Of a stretch of DNA of 10,070 nt, positions 1-7,510 are shown in pieces (positions within the stretch are counted from its first letter, which is position 1; each line of letters opens with the position of its first letter). The notes under the pieces were generated by a model that saw only the letters and a list, made by a program, of their open reading frames with translations, had not been told where the DNA came from and did no database searches. The DNA comes from Flavobacteriaceae bacterium UBA5079. Its GTDB lineage: Bacteria; Bacteroidota; Bacteroidia; Flavobacteriales; Flavobacteriaceae. The stretch is taken from the NCBI GenBank assembly GCA_002414705.1, contig DIAL01000151.1:1-10070 (forward strand), in the 5' to 3' direction. Made by a program: the position numbers and the translations under genes.

Positions 1-1
1 T

Positions 2-1075
2 TTTATTGAAATGCCAAACACCAATCCGCAAACAACAACCGTTGAAAAGCTGAATGAAAAATTTGATATTGCTGAAAAAAAATCGTACGCGAATTATTCA
101 TTTATGTTCGGTGGAACAAATGATAATTTAGACGAAATTTTAAAAGTTAACCCAAAAGAGGTTGCTGGTTTGAAATTGTTTTTAGGCTCTTCAACCGGAA
201 ATATGTTAGTGGATGATCCAGCTGTTTTAGAGAAAATATTTGCCAGTACTGATATGGTTATTTCGGTACATTGTGAAGATGAAGACACTATAAAAACCAA
301 CTTAAAAACCTATACGGATAAGTATGGTGACGACATTCCCATGAAATTTCATCCCATTATTAGAAGTGAAGAAGCATGCTATATATCCTCCTCAAAAGCT
401 ATTGAATTAGCCAAAAAAACAGGAGCGCGTTTACATGTGTTTCATTTGTCCACGGCTAAAGAAACGGCTTTGTTTACAAACAGAATTCCTTTAAAAGATA
501 AAAAAATCACATCGGAAGTGTGTATTCATCATTTATGGTTTAGTGATGCGGATTATGAAAAAAAAGGATCACATATTAAATGGAATCCAGCTGTAAAAAC
601 GGCTAAAGATCGTGATGGACTCTGGAAAGCATTACTAGATGGTAGGATAGATGTTATTGCAACAGACCATGCGCCACACACTCTAGAAGAAAAGAACAAT
701 GTTTATACTAATGCGCCATCTGGTGGACCTTTAGTTCAGCATGCTTTGGTGGCTATGTTGGAAACCCATCATCAGGGAAAGATAACAATTCCTAAAATTG
801 TTGAGAAAATGTGCCATAATCCAGCCATACTTTTTCAAGTTGAAAAACGTGGTTACATAAAAGAAGGCTATTTTGCGGATTTGGTCATTGTCGATATCAA
901 TAATCCATGGACCGTTAAAAAAGATAATATTTTATACAAATGTGGTTGGTCTCCTTTTGAAGGTGCAACTTTTAAATCGCGTGTTACACACACCGTTTTA
1001 AATGGTAAGTTAGTTTTTGAACATAATAAATTTAGTGCAGAAAAAGCAGCAAAACGTCTAACTTTCAACAGATGA
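2..1075 (+). CDS. pyrC: Dihydroorotase, 3' part (5' end off the left edge)
   Basis: Zinc amidohydrolase that interconverts N-carbamoyl-aspartate and dihydroorotate in cytoplasmic de novo pyrimidine synthesis. The frame is open to the left edge and reads FIE before the first Met at 11. That Met lies inside the family motif EMPNTNPQT, so it is not the start, and the N-terminal metal-binding HxH segment is missing. Numbering from that Met, visible motifs are GLKLFLGSSTGN (53-64, with the lysine that is carboxylated in related enzymes), SVHCED (85-90), LHVFHLST (141-148), CIHH (171-174) and the catalytic-type ATDHAPH (217-223). The C-terminal part, GYFADLVIVD, is the usual closing composite-domain strand of amidohydrolases. 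All expected downstream active-site motifs are present, so the gene looks functional. Its stop overlaps the next start as ATGA, implying translational coupling with the lipoprotein gene. An allantoinase or hydantoinase is less likely given the PNTNP and FLGSSTGN motifs. Confidence 0.93.
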   Translation, partial: FIEMPNTNPQTTTVEKLNEKFDIAEKKSYANYSFMFGGTNDNLDEILKVNPKEVAGLKLFLGSSTGNMLVDDPAVLEKIFASTDMVISVHCEDEDTIKTNLKTYTDKYGDDIPMKFHPIIRSEEACYISSSKAIELAKKTGARLHVFHLSTAKETALFTNRIPLKDKKITSEVCIHHLWFSDADYEKKGSHIKWNPAVKTAKDRDGLWKALLDGRIDVIATDHAPHTLEEKNNVYTNAPSGGPLVQHALVAMLETHHQGKITIPKIVEKMCHNPAILFQVEKRGYIKEGYFADLVIVDINNPWTVKKDNILYKCGWSPFEGATFKSRVTHTVLNGKLVFEHNKFSAEKAAKRLTFNR

Positions 1076-1509
1076 AAAAAGTTATAATATATTGTCTTTT
1101 GCTGGTTTTGGTATTTGGTTGTAGTGAATTTGGAAAACCCAAAAAGCCAGATAATCTAATCCCTGAAAAGGATATGGTTGCCATTCTGGTTGATTTGGCC
1201 GTGTTGTCTTCTGCAAAAGGTGTCAATAAAATGACCTTGCAAAATAATGGTATCTCGCCAGAGGAATATGTTTACAAAACGCATAAAATTGATAGTTTAC
1301 AATTTTTAAATAGTAATAATTATTACGCCTACAAAACAGAAAATTATGAGGCTATTTTAAAACGTGTTGAGGATAGTTTGAAAAGTTTGAAATCTCTGTA
1401 TCAAATAGAGGTTGAGGAATTGGATACTAAAACAGTAAATGTTAAAACTACCGAGGTTAAAAAAAGTAGCACAGATTCAATTAGAAAAAAATCTAGAAAG
1501 GTTAAGTAG
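1072..1509 (+). CDS. DUF4296-like lipoprotein, 145 aa
   Basis: Small predicted lipoprotein of unknown function. Residues 1-17 form a lipoprotein signal: two lysines, a hydrophobic run and the lipobox VFGC with lipidated Cys17. The mature part begins with SEFGKPKKP and then PDNLIPEKDMVAILVDLAVLSSAKG (about 26-50, quoted in two pieces as PDNLIPEKDMV and AILVDLAVLSSAKG). This matches the pattern I associate with DUF4296, a family of short Bacteroidota lipoproteins. A helical middle follows, containing YVYKTHKIDSLQF and NNYYAYKTENYEAI. The last 35 or so residues are rich in Lys, Ser and Thr and are probably disordered. The start overlaps the dihydroorotase stop by 4 bp (ATGA), so it is very likely co-transcribed, although no pyrimidine role is implied. 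The 3' end overlaps the opposing epimerase gene by 8 bp. The family call is from memory of the motif and was not searched. Confidence 0.82.
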   Translation: MKKVIIYCLLLVLVFGCSEFGKPKKPDNLIPEKDMVAILVDLAVLSSAKGVNKMTLQNNGISPEEYVYKTHKIDSLQFLNSNNYYAYKTENYEAILKRVEDSLKSLKSLYQIEVEELDTKTVNVKTTEVKKSSTDSIRKKSRKVK

Positions 1510-2518
1510 TTGCATTGTCCTTGAGGAAGTTTTTTGCAACTTTCTTTATGTGGTTTTCAATAGGTGAAAATTGAAAATTTAAGTCCTTTTTTATTTTTGA
1601 ATTATCATAAATCGTTTCACTTTGTGTAGACTTAACTATCTGCTTAACAAGTTTTCTTGGTTTGCCTGTTAGTTTATGTCTTAGCCAGTCTAATCGCCAA
1701 GCCAAACTTAAAAGCCATGTTTTTGCTTCAATATGTGGTGGTTTTACATCAAGATTATTCGCAATGAGATTTAAAAATGTTTTGTAAGGTAAATGTTCAG
1801 CAACTAGAATATAGCGTTCACTTTTAATTTCTTCCTCTAAAAGTGTTATCATACTTTTTACGACATCAGTTACAGCTACACAAGGAATATGTCCATTTGT
1901 ATAATACGAAAGTCCATTAAATACTTGTTTGAAAATAAAGCCACTTCCATGATTCCAAATGCCAGATCCAATAATAACGCCAGGATTTAAAATAACAGCA
2001 TTTAAGCCTTCTTGAGTTCCACGCCAGACTTCAATTTCGGCACCATATTTTGTAATGGCATATACGCTATTATCTTTTTCTGCATTCCAATGTGTTTCTT
2101 CTGTTATATATTTATTGTTTTCAGGATCACTAATTGTTGCAATACTACTTACATAACAAAGTTTTTTAACTTGCTTGCTAATACATAAGTTGACAATGTT
2201 TGTGGTGCCTTCAATATTAGTTTTCCGAAGTTTATGGTAATCATTAGGTGCAAATGAAACAAATGCTGCTGCATGGTAAACATACTCTATACCTTTAAAT
2301 GCTTCTGTGAGTTGTGGAATATCCAATAAATCAGCTTCTATCCATTCAATTTTATTGAAAAGATTTAGATAATCATCCGAATAATATGAGAATACGCGCT
2401 TTACAATTTCTTGTTTCGCTTCTGTTCTGTAAATGGCTCTAACGGGTTTGTCGTTAACCATTAGTTGGTATAATAAATGCGAACCGACTAATCCAGTTCC
2501 TCCTGTAACTAATATCAT
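1502..2518 (-). CDS. NAD(P)-dependent epimerase/dehydratase (extended SDR), 338 aa
   Basis: Extended short-chain dehydrogenase/reductase of the nucleotide-sugar epimerase / dihydroflavonol reductase-like group; its substrate cannot be read from sequence. The N-terminal Rossmann motif is [14 protein letters not shown] (GGTGLVG at 6-12). Asp63 in EADLLD is the usual adenine-contacting region, and YHAAAFVSF (81-89) is the fourth-strand cofactor motif. Catalytic residues are Ser124/125 in YVSSIA and Tyr153-x3-Lys157 in [15 protein letters not shown] (177-184) is the conserved substrate-loop segment. The frame stays open upstream to 2620, but those 34 residues are not SDR-like, so the ATG at 2518 is chosen because the Rossmann strand begins right there. 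The gene is divergent from tyrS (89-bp gap) and convergent with the lipoprotein gene. It has no sugar-pathway neighbours, so a nucleotide-sugar role is only one option. Confidence 0.9.
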   Translation of the reverse strand: MILVTGGTGLVGSHLLYQLMVNDKPVRAIYRTEAKQEIVKRVFSYYSDDYLNLFNKIEWIEADLLDIPQLTEAFKGIEYVYHAAAFVSFAPNDYHKLRKTNIEGTTNIVNLCISKQVKKLCYVSSIATISDPENNKYITEETHWNAEKDNSVYAITKYGAEIEVWRGTQEGLNAVILNPGVIIGSGIWNHGSGFIFKQVFNGLSYYTNGHIPCVAVTDVVKSMITLLEEEIKSERYILVAEHLPYKTFLNLIANNLDVKPPHIEAKTWLLSLAWRLDWLRHKLTGKPRKLVKQIVKSTQSETIYDNSKIKKDLNFQFSPIENHIKKVAKNFLKDNATT

Positions 2519-2523
2519 ACATA

Positions 2524-2552
2524 CAAAATAAAGAATTATCCAGAAAGCGCAA
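2524..2552 (-). promoter_or_regulatory. Predicted promoter of the epimerase gene
   Basis: On the minus strand TTATTTTG (2524-2531) matches the Bacteroidota -7 consensus TAnnTTTG at all but one fixed position. A TTG (2550-2552) lies 18 bp upstream in the -33 position. Only 5 bases (TATGT) separate the box from the ATG at 2518, so the transcript would have almost no leader. This is by-eye matching in AT-rich DNA, so confidence is modest. Confidence 0.4.
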
Positions 2553-2571
2553 TGGTTTATGTATTGATTTT

Positions 2572-2579
2572 TATCTTTG
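2572..2579 (+). promoter_or_regulatory. tyrS: Predicted -7 box of the tyrS promoter
   Basis: TATCTTTG is an exact match to the TAnnTTTG -7 element of Bacteroidota primary sigma factor promoters. It ends 28 bp before the tyrS ATG, giving a leader of about 20-25 nt. I see no convincing TTG at the -33 position. No T-box-like leader is present: the whole gap to the divergent gene is 89 bp. Confidence 0.5.
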
Positions 2580-2607
2580 CGCTTATTTAATTTTATTAGT
2601 ATACGAA

Positions 2608-3915
2608 ATGGCAAATGCATTTGTTGATGAATTAAGATGGCGCGGAATGGTACATGATATCATGCCTGGAACTGAAGAACAACTTTCTAAAGAAATGACA
2701 ACCGCTTATATTGGCTTTGATCCTACATCGGATTCGCTTCATATTGGGAGTTTAGTTCCTATTATATTGTTGGTGCATCTTGAAAAAGCAGGTCATAAGC
2801 CAATTGCTTTAGTTGGTGGTGCTACGGGTATGATTGGTGATCCTTCAGGAAAAAGTGATGAGCGTAATCTGTTAGATGAAGCGACATTAAACCATAATGT
2901 GGCTGGAATTAAATCTGTTTTGTCTCGTTTTTTAAATTTCGACTCTAAAGCAGAAAACGCACCCGTTTTAGTGAATAATTACGATTGGATGAAAGATTTT
3001 TCATTCATTGATTTTGCTAGAGATGTTGGTAAACGTATTACCGTAAACTACATGATGGCGAAGGATTCCGTTAAAAAACGATTATCTGGAGATGACGGCA
3101 ACGTTGGGATGTCTTTTACAGAATTTACCTACCAATTAATTCAAGGTTACGATTTTTACCACTTGTATAAACACCATAATTGTGTATTGCAAATGGGCGG
3201 AAGTGACCAATGGGGAAATATTACTACTGGAACCGAACTGGTAAGGCGCATGAATGTTGGAGAGGAAGCGAAAGCGTATGCTATGACCTGTCCTCTAATA
3301 ACAAAAGCTGATGGTTCTAAATTTGGTAAAAGTGAAGGTGGTAATATTTGGTTAGATACGGATAAGACTTCAGTTTATAAGTTTTACCAATTTTGGTTAA
3401 ATACATCGGATGAAGATGCCGAAAAATATATCAAAATATTTACGTTTTTAGATAAAAATACGATTGATACCTTAATTAAAACGCATCAAGACGAACCACA
3501 TTTGCGTTTGCTTCAAAAACGTTTAGCTGAAGAGGTAACTGTATTTGTTCACTCTAAAGCAGATTTTGAAAATGCTGAAAAAGCATCAAATATTCTCTTT
3601 AGTAAATCGTTTAAAACTGATATTAAAACCTTGGACGAAAAAACGTTTTTAGATGTATTTGAAGGTGTTCCTCAAGCTGAAATTTCAAGACCAGATTTTG
3701 ATAACGGTATAGATATGATTGGCGCTTTAGCTGCGCAAACAAATTTTTTAGCCTCTAATGGTGAAGCCAGACGTGCGTTAAAAGAAAATTCTGTTTCAGT
3801 AAATAAAGAAAAAGTTAGTGAGAGTTATATACTTTCAAATGATGATTTAATCAATAACCATTATATCATAATTAATAAAGGAAAGAAAAACACTTACATT
3901 ATAAAGGTTTTGTAG
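2608..3915 (+). CDS. tyrS: Tyrosine--tRNA ligase, 435 aa
   Basis: Class Ic aminoacyl-tRNA synthetase that charges tRNA-Tyr in the cytoplasm using ATP and tyrosine. The bacterial TyrRS signatures appear in order: [19 protein letters not shown] (33-51), with Tyr34 in the substrate pocket and HIGS as the HIGH motif; [14 protein letters not shown] (70-83); [12 protein letters not shown] (175-186); [11 protein letters not shown] (195-205); and KFGKS (238-242), the KMSKS-type loop. The C-terminal S4-type RNA-binding domain covers about 370-435, with [13 protein letters not shown] and [14 protein letters not shown]. Length is close to the usual bacterial size and nothing is missing. The ATG at 2608 directly precedes the conserved opening [18 protein letters not shown]. 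There is no clear Shine-Dalgarno sequence, as is common in this phylum. It is apparently transcribed alone, from the box at 2572 to the hairpin at 3940. Confidence 0.98.
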   Translation: MANAFVDELRWRGMVHDIMPGTEEQLSKEMTTAYIGFDPTSDSLHIGSLVPIILLVHLEKAGHKPIALVGGATGMIGDPSGKSDERNLLDEATLNHNVAGIKSVLSRFLNFDSKAENAPVLVNNYDWMKDFSFIDFARDVGKRITVNYMMAKDSVKKRLSGDDGNVGMSFTEFTYQLIQGYDFYHLYKHHNCVLQMGGSDQWGNITTGTELVRRMNVGEEAKAYAMTCPLITKADGSKFGKSEGGNIWLDTDKTSVYKFYQFWLNTSDEDAEKYIKIFTFLDKNTIDTLIKTHQDEPHLRLLQKRLAEEVTVFVHSKADFENAEKASNILFSKSFKTDIKTLDEKTFLDVFEGVPQAEISRPDFDNGIDMIGALAAQTNFLASNGEARRALKENSVSVNKEKVSESYILSNDDLINNHYIIINKGKKNTYIIKVL

Positions 3916-3939
3916 GATAAATATATCTGTTATAAAATA

Positions 3940-3969
3940 GAAACGTCCCGAAGTAATTCGGGACGTTTC
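3940..3969. terminator. Bidirectional intrinsic terminator between tyrS and the LuxE-like gene
   Basis: A perfect 13-bp inverted repeat, gaaacgtcccgaa / ttcgggacgtttc, encloses a 4-base loop (gtaa). It starts 24 bp after the tyrS stop. On the plus strand the stem is followed by ATTTTCT; on the minus strand by TATTTTATA. Both convergent genes could end here, although it lies 75 bp past the stop of the minus-strand gene. Confidence 0.85.
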
Positions 3970-4044
3970 ATTTTCTAATCAACCAATTAAAAAAAAATCT
4001 TTCTTTTTCATAGCGCTATTTTGGTCGTAAAAAGTATCGGTTCC

Positions 4045-5025
4045 TTACAAAGCCATTAAATTACAGCCACGAATATCCGAATTATCGAATCTACCGATAA
4101 TTTCAAAAGAGCCATCTTCATGAATTTTTCCTAAATCTTGTGTCGCAATAAAGGAACAGGAATTTATATTAGCTAAATCTATTACGTTTAATCCACCCGT
4201 TTTTCCAGATTTTTGAATTGTTAAGGCATCTTCCGTATCACGTGTTAAAACATGCATCCAAGGCGGACAATTAAAAATGCCGTTTCCATTGGAATAGGCT
4301 TGACTTAAAAGTTCAGTCATGCCATATTCACTATGTATTTCAGAAACACCGAATCCTTTTTTTAGAATGTTGTGAAGTTCATTTCGGATTAATTCTTTAC
4401 GTCTACCTTTCATACCACCTGTTTCCATAATGATGGTATTTTTCAATTGGAATGGATAATATTCCACTAAATCTAGTAATGCAAAAGAAACACCAATAAG
4501 TAAAACTTTCCTGTTTCTTACTTCTAATTTAAGTAAGGTATTTTTAAGTGCTTCTAAATTGTTTAAATAGAAACCGCTTTCAGGCTGTTTGGATTGTTTT
4601 ATGAGCGCATCAGCCATATATATTAATGAGGATCCCTCTCGTTCTAAATAACTAGGTAATAAAGCTAGTACTACATAATCTTCTACATTTCCGTAAAACG
4701 TATGAAACCCTTTTTCAAAGCTTTTTTCATAAATGGATAAATCTGTTACCAGATGTCTACTGGTGGTTTGTCCAGTAGTTCCCGAGCTTGTAAATGTTTT
4801 TTGAATAGGACTGTTAGAACTAATAACATCATGGGATTTAAAGAACTGAATCGGTAAAAAAGGAATATCTTCAATTTGTTTAATATCACTCGGATTTTTA
4901 TACAATAAATCGCAAAAAGAACGATAGACTGAATTGTTTTCAAATTGATATTTAAAAATCTCAAGCGCCTGTTTTTCGAATGCTTGTGCAGAATTAATTT
5001 TAAATATTTCAGACGGTTGTATCAT
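4045..5025 (-). CDS. LuxE/PaaK-like acyl-protein synthetase homologue, 326 aa
   Basis: Member of the adenylate-forming superfamily resembling LuxE acyl-protein synthetase and PaaK-type ligases. Such proteins activate a carboxylic acid with ATP and pass the acyl group to an acceptor; the substrate here is unknown. Visible motifs are the ATP-binding loop TSSGTTGQ (79-86), METGGMKGRRKE (200-211), HSEYGMTELLSQAY (231-244, the A5-type motif with the Glu near Mg-ATP), DLG (297-299) and GRFDNSDIRGC (311-321). The protein ends five residues after Cys321, so the mobile C-terminal lid of full-length ligases is missing, as in LuxE proteins. Cys321 is a candidate acyl-accepting cysteine by analogy with the C-terminal LuxE cysteine, but I could not align it. 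No luxC, luxD or luxAB is nearby. The start at 5025 sits 5 bp after a -7 box. It is flanked by terminators, so probably monocistronic. Confidence 0.85.
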   Translation of the reverse strand: MIQPSEIFKINSAQAFEKQALEIFKYQFENNSVYRSFCDLLYKNPSDIKQIEDIPFLPIQFFKSHDVISSNSPIQKTFTSSGTTGQTTSRHLVTDLSIYEKSFEKGFHTFYGNVEDYVVLALLPSYLEREGSSLIYMADALIKQSKQPESGFYLNNLEALKNTLLKLEVRNRKVLLIGVSFALLDLVEYYPFQLKNTIIMETGGMKGRRKELIRNELHNILKKGFGVSEIHSEYGMTELLSQAYSNGNGIFNCPPWMHVLTRDTEDALTIQKSGKTGGLNVIDLANINSCSFIATQDLGKIHEDGSFEIIGRFDNSDIRGCNLMAL

Positions 5026-5030
5026 GAAGA

Positions 5031-5062
5031 CAAAAGTATGTAAAATAAAAAAGCGCTACCAA
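5031..5062 (-). promoter_or_regulatory. Predicted promoter of the LuxE-like gene
   Basis: TACTTTTG on the minus strand (5031-5038) is an exact match to TAnnTTTG, with a TTG at 5060-5062 placed 21 bp upstream. Only TCTTC lies between the box and the ATG at 5025, so transcription would begin at or next to the start codon. The -33 TTG lies within the terminator hairpin of the preceding gene. Confidence 0.5.
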
Positions 5063-5076
5063 TTGGTAGCGCTTTT
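5049..5076 (-). terminator. Intrinsic terminator of the T9SS cargo gene
   Basis: A perfect 12-bp stem, aaaagcgctacc / ggtagcgctttt, with loop AATT begins 20 bp after the stop of the 5097-7400 gene. In the minus-strand RNA the stem is followed by a U-rich run (GCGC then six T, A, four T), which is a textbook terminator. It insulates the downstream LuxE-like gene. Confidence 0.88.
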
Positions 5077-5096
5077 AAAATTATTAAAATGGCGTA

Positions 5097-7400
5097 TTAT
5101 TTAATTACTAACTTTTTAGTAACAGAATTTCCATTTTGAGATATTCTTAAAATATACATTCCCGAGTTTAATGAAGAAACATTAAGACTATTGTTAGAAA
5201 TGGTTTTGTTGTTTAAAACTTGTTTTCCTAATACATCATACACGCTAACTGAAATAGCTTCAGAAGATGGACTTGTAATGTTTATAAAACCATTTGTTGT
5301 TGGGTTTGGATATACATTAAAAGTAGTTGTAGAGAATGATTCAGTTGATAAGGTTGTACCGTCATTTTTTGCACCTGGTGAAAATAAAACCGGGTTTGAA
5401 GAGATAGTAGAATGTTTTACGAATTCACCCGTAAAATCTGGATTACGGCCAATAGATTGGTTATCTCCAGCATCGCTTCCGTATGTTAAAGAAACAACTG
5501 TTATATCGCCAGCATCTTTTAATGTAACTGTGTCACCACTATTATTAAATCCTAAACTACCAGTACTAGATATTTGAGAGATATAACTAATTCCTGTTGG
5601 AGTACCACCACCAAAAACGGTAATGAAAGTGTTTGGCATTAAAATAGTTCCGCTAGGGAATACGTGACGAACACTTGAAGCATCAGAAATTGTATAATTT
5701 TCTAGGTCGATTGGAGTTGTTCCTGAATTAAATATTTCAATAAACTCATCTTCACCTGTATTAACAGTTCCATCACCATTTGCGTCACCATTAGTTGCAT
5801 CTGGATCAGCTTGAATTTCATTAATGATTAAGAATGTTGGATCGCAAGCGGTAGCAGGAATTGTACCTGAAATTGTTGTGCCATTACAATCACCACCATT
5901 TAATGTTAAATCCCAAGCATCTCCTTCTGATAAGCCAGTAATTAAAATAGTTCCATCAGATATTGTCATTGGATCATCTCCTGAAATAATTCCAGCAGAC
6001 GAAGTCGTAACAGATGTAAGGCTATTTTCAGATCCAGTGTAGGGGATTTCAATGGTAACACTATCGTTGTTTGTTCCTTCTGTATTTGATAAGCAAACGT
6101 AAGCTTCAGACTGTAAAGCTAAATCGCAAACGGCGCAATTAGACGTTGGTCTAGCTCCTAAAGTTGGGCAAGAACCAAAAGCATTTAACGCTACATTAGT
6201 TAAAGTCCAATTAGAATAGCCATCTGTCCCATCATCAGCATACTGAATACCAATAAAAACGTTTGTTCCACTTGCAGCTGATAAATCAATATTTATAGCA
6301 CCTGCATCAGTTATTGTTTGTGCAGTTGTCCATGAAGTTCCAGAAGGGCATCCTGAATAGGCGTTAGAATATGCTACTACTAAATCTGTAGTGCCAAATG
6401 CTTCAGTTGCATTAAATGCTAAAGCTAAATCAGAAACACCTGTCATATCTAAAGGTCCAAATACCAACCAACCTTCAATTGGTTCTTGGCATCCACCACC
6501 ACAAAAGCCATTTAAATTGTATGACCCTGAAGAATTTGTCCATTCATTTCCACTACTGTTTAACGTTACAGTTACTAGCTCAAATGGTTCAGTGCCATTA
6601 CTTAAATCAAAACAAGTCGTTGGAATTGGGTCACATTCAGCTGAAGCAACCATGCCAGAAGCAGATATAATGCCGCAATCACCACCTACTAAAGCAATAT
6701 CCCAAGCATCACCTTCAGATAAACCTGAAATAGTAATTGTTCCATTAGCAACTGTAGCAGGATCATCACCACCAACTGATCCAGCAGAAGTTGTAGTAAC
6801 ATCAGTTATTGCAGCATCAGAACCTGTGTAAGGAATATTAATCGTTACTGAATCATTATTGTTGCCAACAGTATTAGCATTACAAGTATATGAAGCAGTA
6901 CCAAATGTTACACCACAACTAGTCGAAAGACCTGTCCATGTAATATCGTCAATAGTAACCTGTCCACCACCACTTAAGTTAACAAATTTAATAACGACAT
7001 TACCAGCCTGATTTACTGTTATAGCTCCAGAATTTTGAACAGTTGCATCTGTTGTGACAACATTCCCGACAACAATATCATTTACAAGAATATTAAGATT
7101 AACATTGGTAGAAAATGCTCTTTTATAATTAAAACTAATTGTTCCAATTCCACCAGAAATAGTTCCAGAAAAAACTTCTGATTGTGGAGTTCTGTCCTTT
7201 CCAAGCATTATAGATTTATCTGTAATACTTTGGTCTCCTCTGGATTGAACGTAGTTCCAAGTTGAACCATCGTTTCCAGTAAAAGTTCCAGTTGCATAAG
7301 AGCTTCCTGTTTCGGTAAAGTTTTCAAATGTTTCAGTTCCTTGTGAAAAAGAATTAAAACAGATAAATACCATTAATAATAAAAAGTAAATTTTCTTCAT
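5097..7400 (-). CDS. Secreted T9SS cargo protein with paired cysteine repeats and lamin-tail-like domain, 767 aa
   Basis: Predicted surface or extracellular protein of unknown activity. Residues 1-20 are a Sec signal peptide (MKK, hydrophobic core, SFSQ). Residues 21-157 look like a beta-sandwich domain. Residues 162-257 and 425-520 are two copies of one repeat. Between them (about 263-416) lies a separate region ending in DLSAASGTNVFIGIQYADD and NWTLTNVAL, which resembles the beta-sandwich adhesin-like domains of Bacteroidota. Residues 524-640 form a lamin-tail-like domain (LIINEIQADPD, DEFIEIFNSG, LENYTISD, FPSGTILMPN) with an EF-hand-like loop at 539-550. Residues 691-767 are the T9SS type A sorting domain: FNVYPNP, VSVYDVLGKQ, LNSGMYILRI, TKKLVIK. 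Export would use Sec and then T9SS, with cleavage of the C-terminal domain. I see no catalytic motif, so adhesion or matrix binding is the likeliest role. It is monocistronic, between a promoter at 7429 and the terminator at 5049. Confidence 0.88.
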   Translation of the reverse strand: MKKIYFLLLMVFICFNSFSQGTETFENFTETGSSYATGTFTGNDGSTWNYVQSRGDQSITDKSIMLGKDRTPQSEVFSGTISGGIGTISFNYKRAFSTNVNLNILVNDIVVGNVVTTDATVQNSGAITVNQAGNVVIKFVNLSGGGQVTIDDITWTGLSTSCGVTFGTASYTCNANTVGNNNDSVTINIPYTGSDAAITDVTTTSAGSVGGDDPATVANGTITISGLSEGDAWDIALVGGDCGIISASGMVASAECDPIPTTCFDLSNGTEPFELVTVTLNSSGNEWTNSSGSYNLNGFCGGGCQEPIEGWLVFGPLDMTGVSDLALAFNATEAFGTTDLVVAYSNAYSGCPSGTSWTTAQTITDAGAINIDLSAASGTNVFIGIQYADDGTDGYSNWTLTNVALNAFGSCPTLGARPTSNCAVCDLALQSEAYVCLSNTEGTNNDSVTIEIPYTGSENSLTSVTTSSAGIISGDDPMTISDGTILITGLSEGDAWDLTLNGGDCNGTTISGTIPATACDPTFLIINEIQADPDATNGDANGDGTVNTGEDEFIEIFNSGTTPIDLENYTISDASSVRHVFPSGTILMPNTFITVFGGGTPTGISYISQISSTGSLGFNNSGDTVTLKDAGDITVVSLTYGSDAGDNQSIGRNPDFTGEFVKHSTISSNPVLFSPGAKNDGTTLSTESFSTTTFNVYPNPTTNGFINITSPSSEAISVSVYDVLGKQVLNNKTISNNSLNVSSLNSGMYILRISQNGNSVTKKLVIK
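5841..6128 (-). repeat. Repeat copy 2 (protein residues 425-520)
   Basis: Second copy of a 96-residue unit in the secreted protein. Against copy 1 it aligns without gaps, with 53 of 96 residues identical by hand count. Cysteines 436, 505 and 519 follow Cys425 at the same spacing as in copy 1. Shared cores are NNDSVTI, IPYTGS and GLSEGDAWD. It leads directly into the lamin-tail-like domain. Confidence 0.88.
6630..6917 (-). repeat. Repeat copy 1 (protein residues 162-257)
   Basis: First copy of the 96-residue unit, with cysteines at 162, 173, 242 and 256 (spacings 11, 69 and 14). It probably forms a beta-sandwich stabilised by two disulfides. The two DNA copies are visibly diverged, so the duplication is not recent. 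Confidence 0.88.
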
Positions 7401-7428
7401 AATTGATTATTGTATAAGAATTAAAAAA

Positions 7429-7436
7429 CAAATATA
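7429..7436 (-). promoter_or_regulatory. Predicted -7 box of the secreted T9SS protein gene
   Basis: TATATTTG on the minus strand is an exact match to TAnnTTTG and ends 28 bp before the ATG at 7400. No TTG is found at the -33 spacing, so the promoter may be weak or activator-dependent. Confidence 0.45.
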
Positions 7437-7510
7437 CGTAGAATTCATCTTTTATCTATAAATATTAAAGGATAAATTGCTTTTTTACAATAAGATAATA
7501 TGAGTAATAC

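Noticed and set aside
94..1068. Minus-strand open frames at 94-300 and 868-1068
   Set aside because: Antisense to the conserved dihydroorotase coding region, with no recognisable protein features.
2519..2620. N-terminal extension of the epimerase up to an ATG at 2620
   Set aside because: The extra 34 residues are not SDR-like, would overlap the tyrS start, and the Rossmann strand begins exactly at the ATG at 2518.
4746..4964. Minus-strand open frame of 72 codons
   Set aside because: Alternative frame wholly within the LuxE-like gene on the same strand; no support.
5191..6831. Several plus-strand open frames (5191-5577, 5824-6042, 6391-6831, 6416-6670)
   Set aside because: All lie antisense to the 767-aa secreted protein and arise from its Thr/Ser/Gly-rich codons; none shows a domain or promoter.
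7451..7476. Inverted repeat TTTATC / GATAAA with 14-bp spacer as a possible operator
   Set aside because: Six AT-rich bases per arm occur readily by chance here, and no second copy is seen upstream of the response regulator gene.
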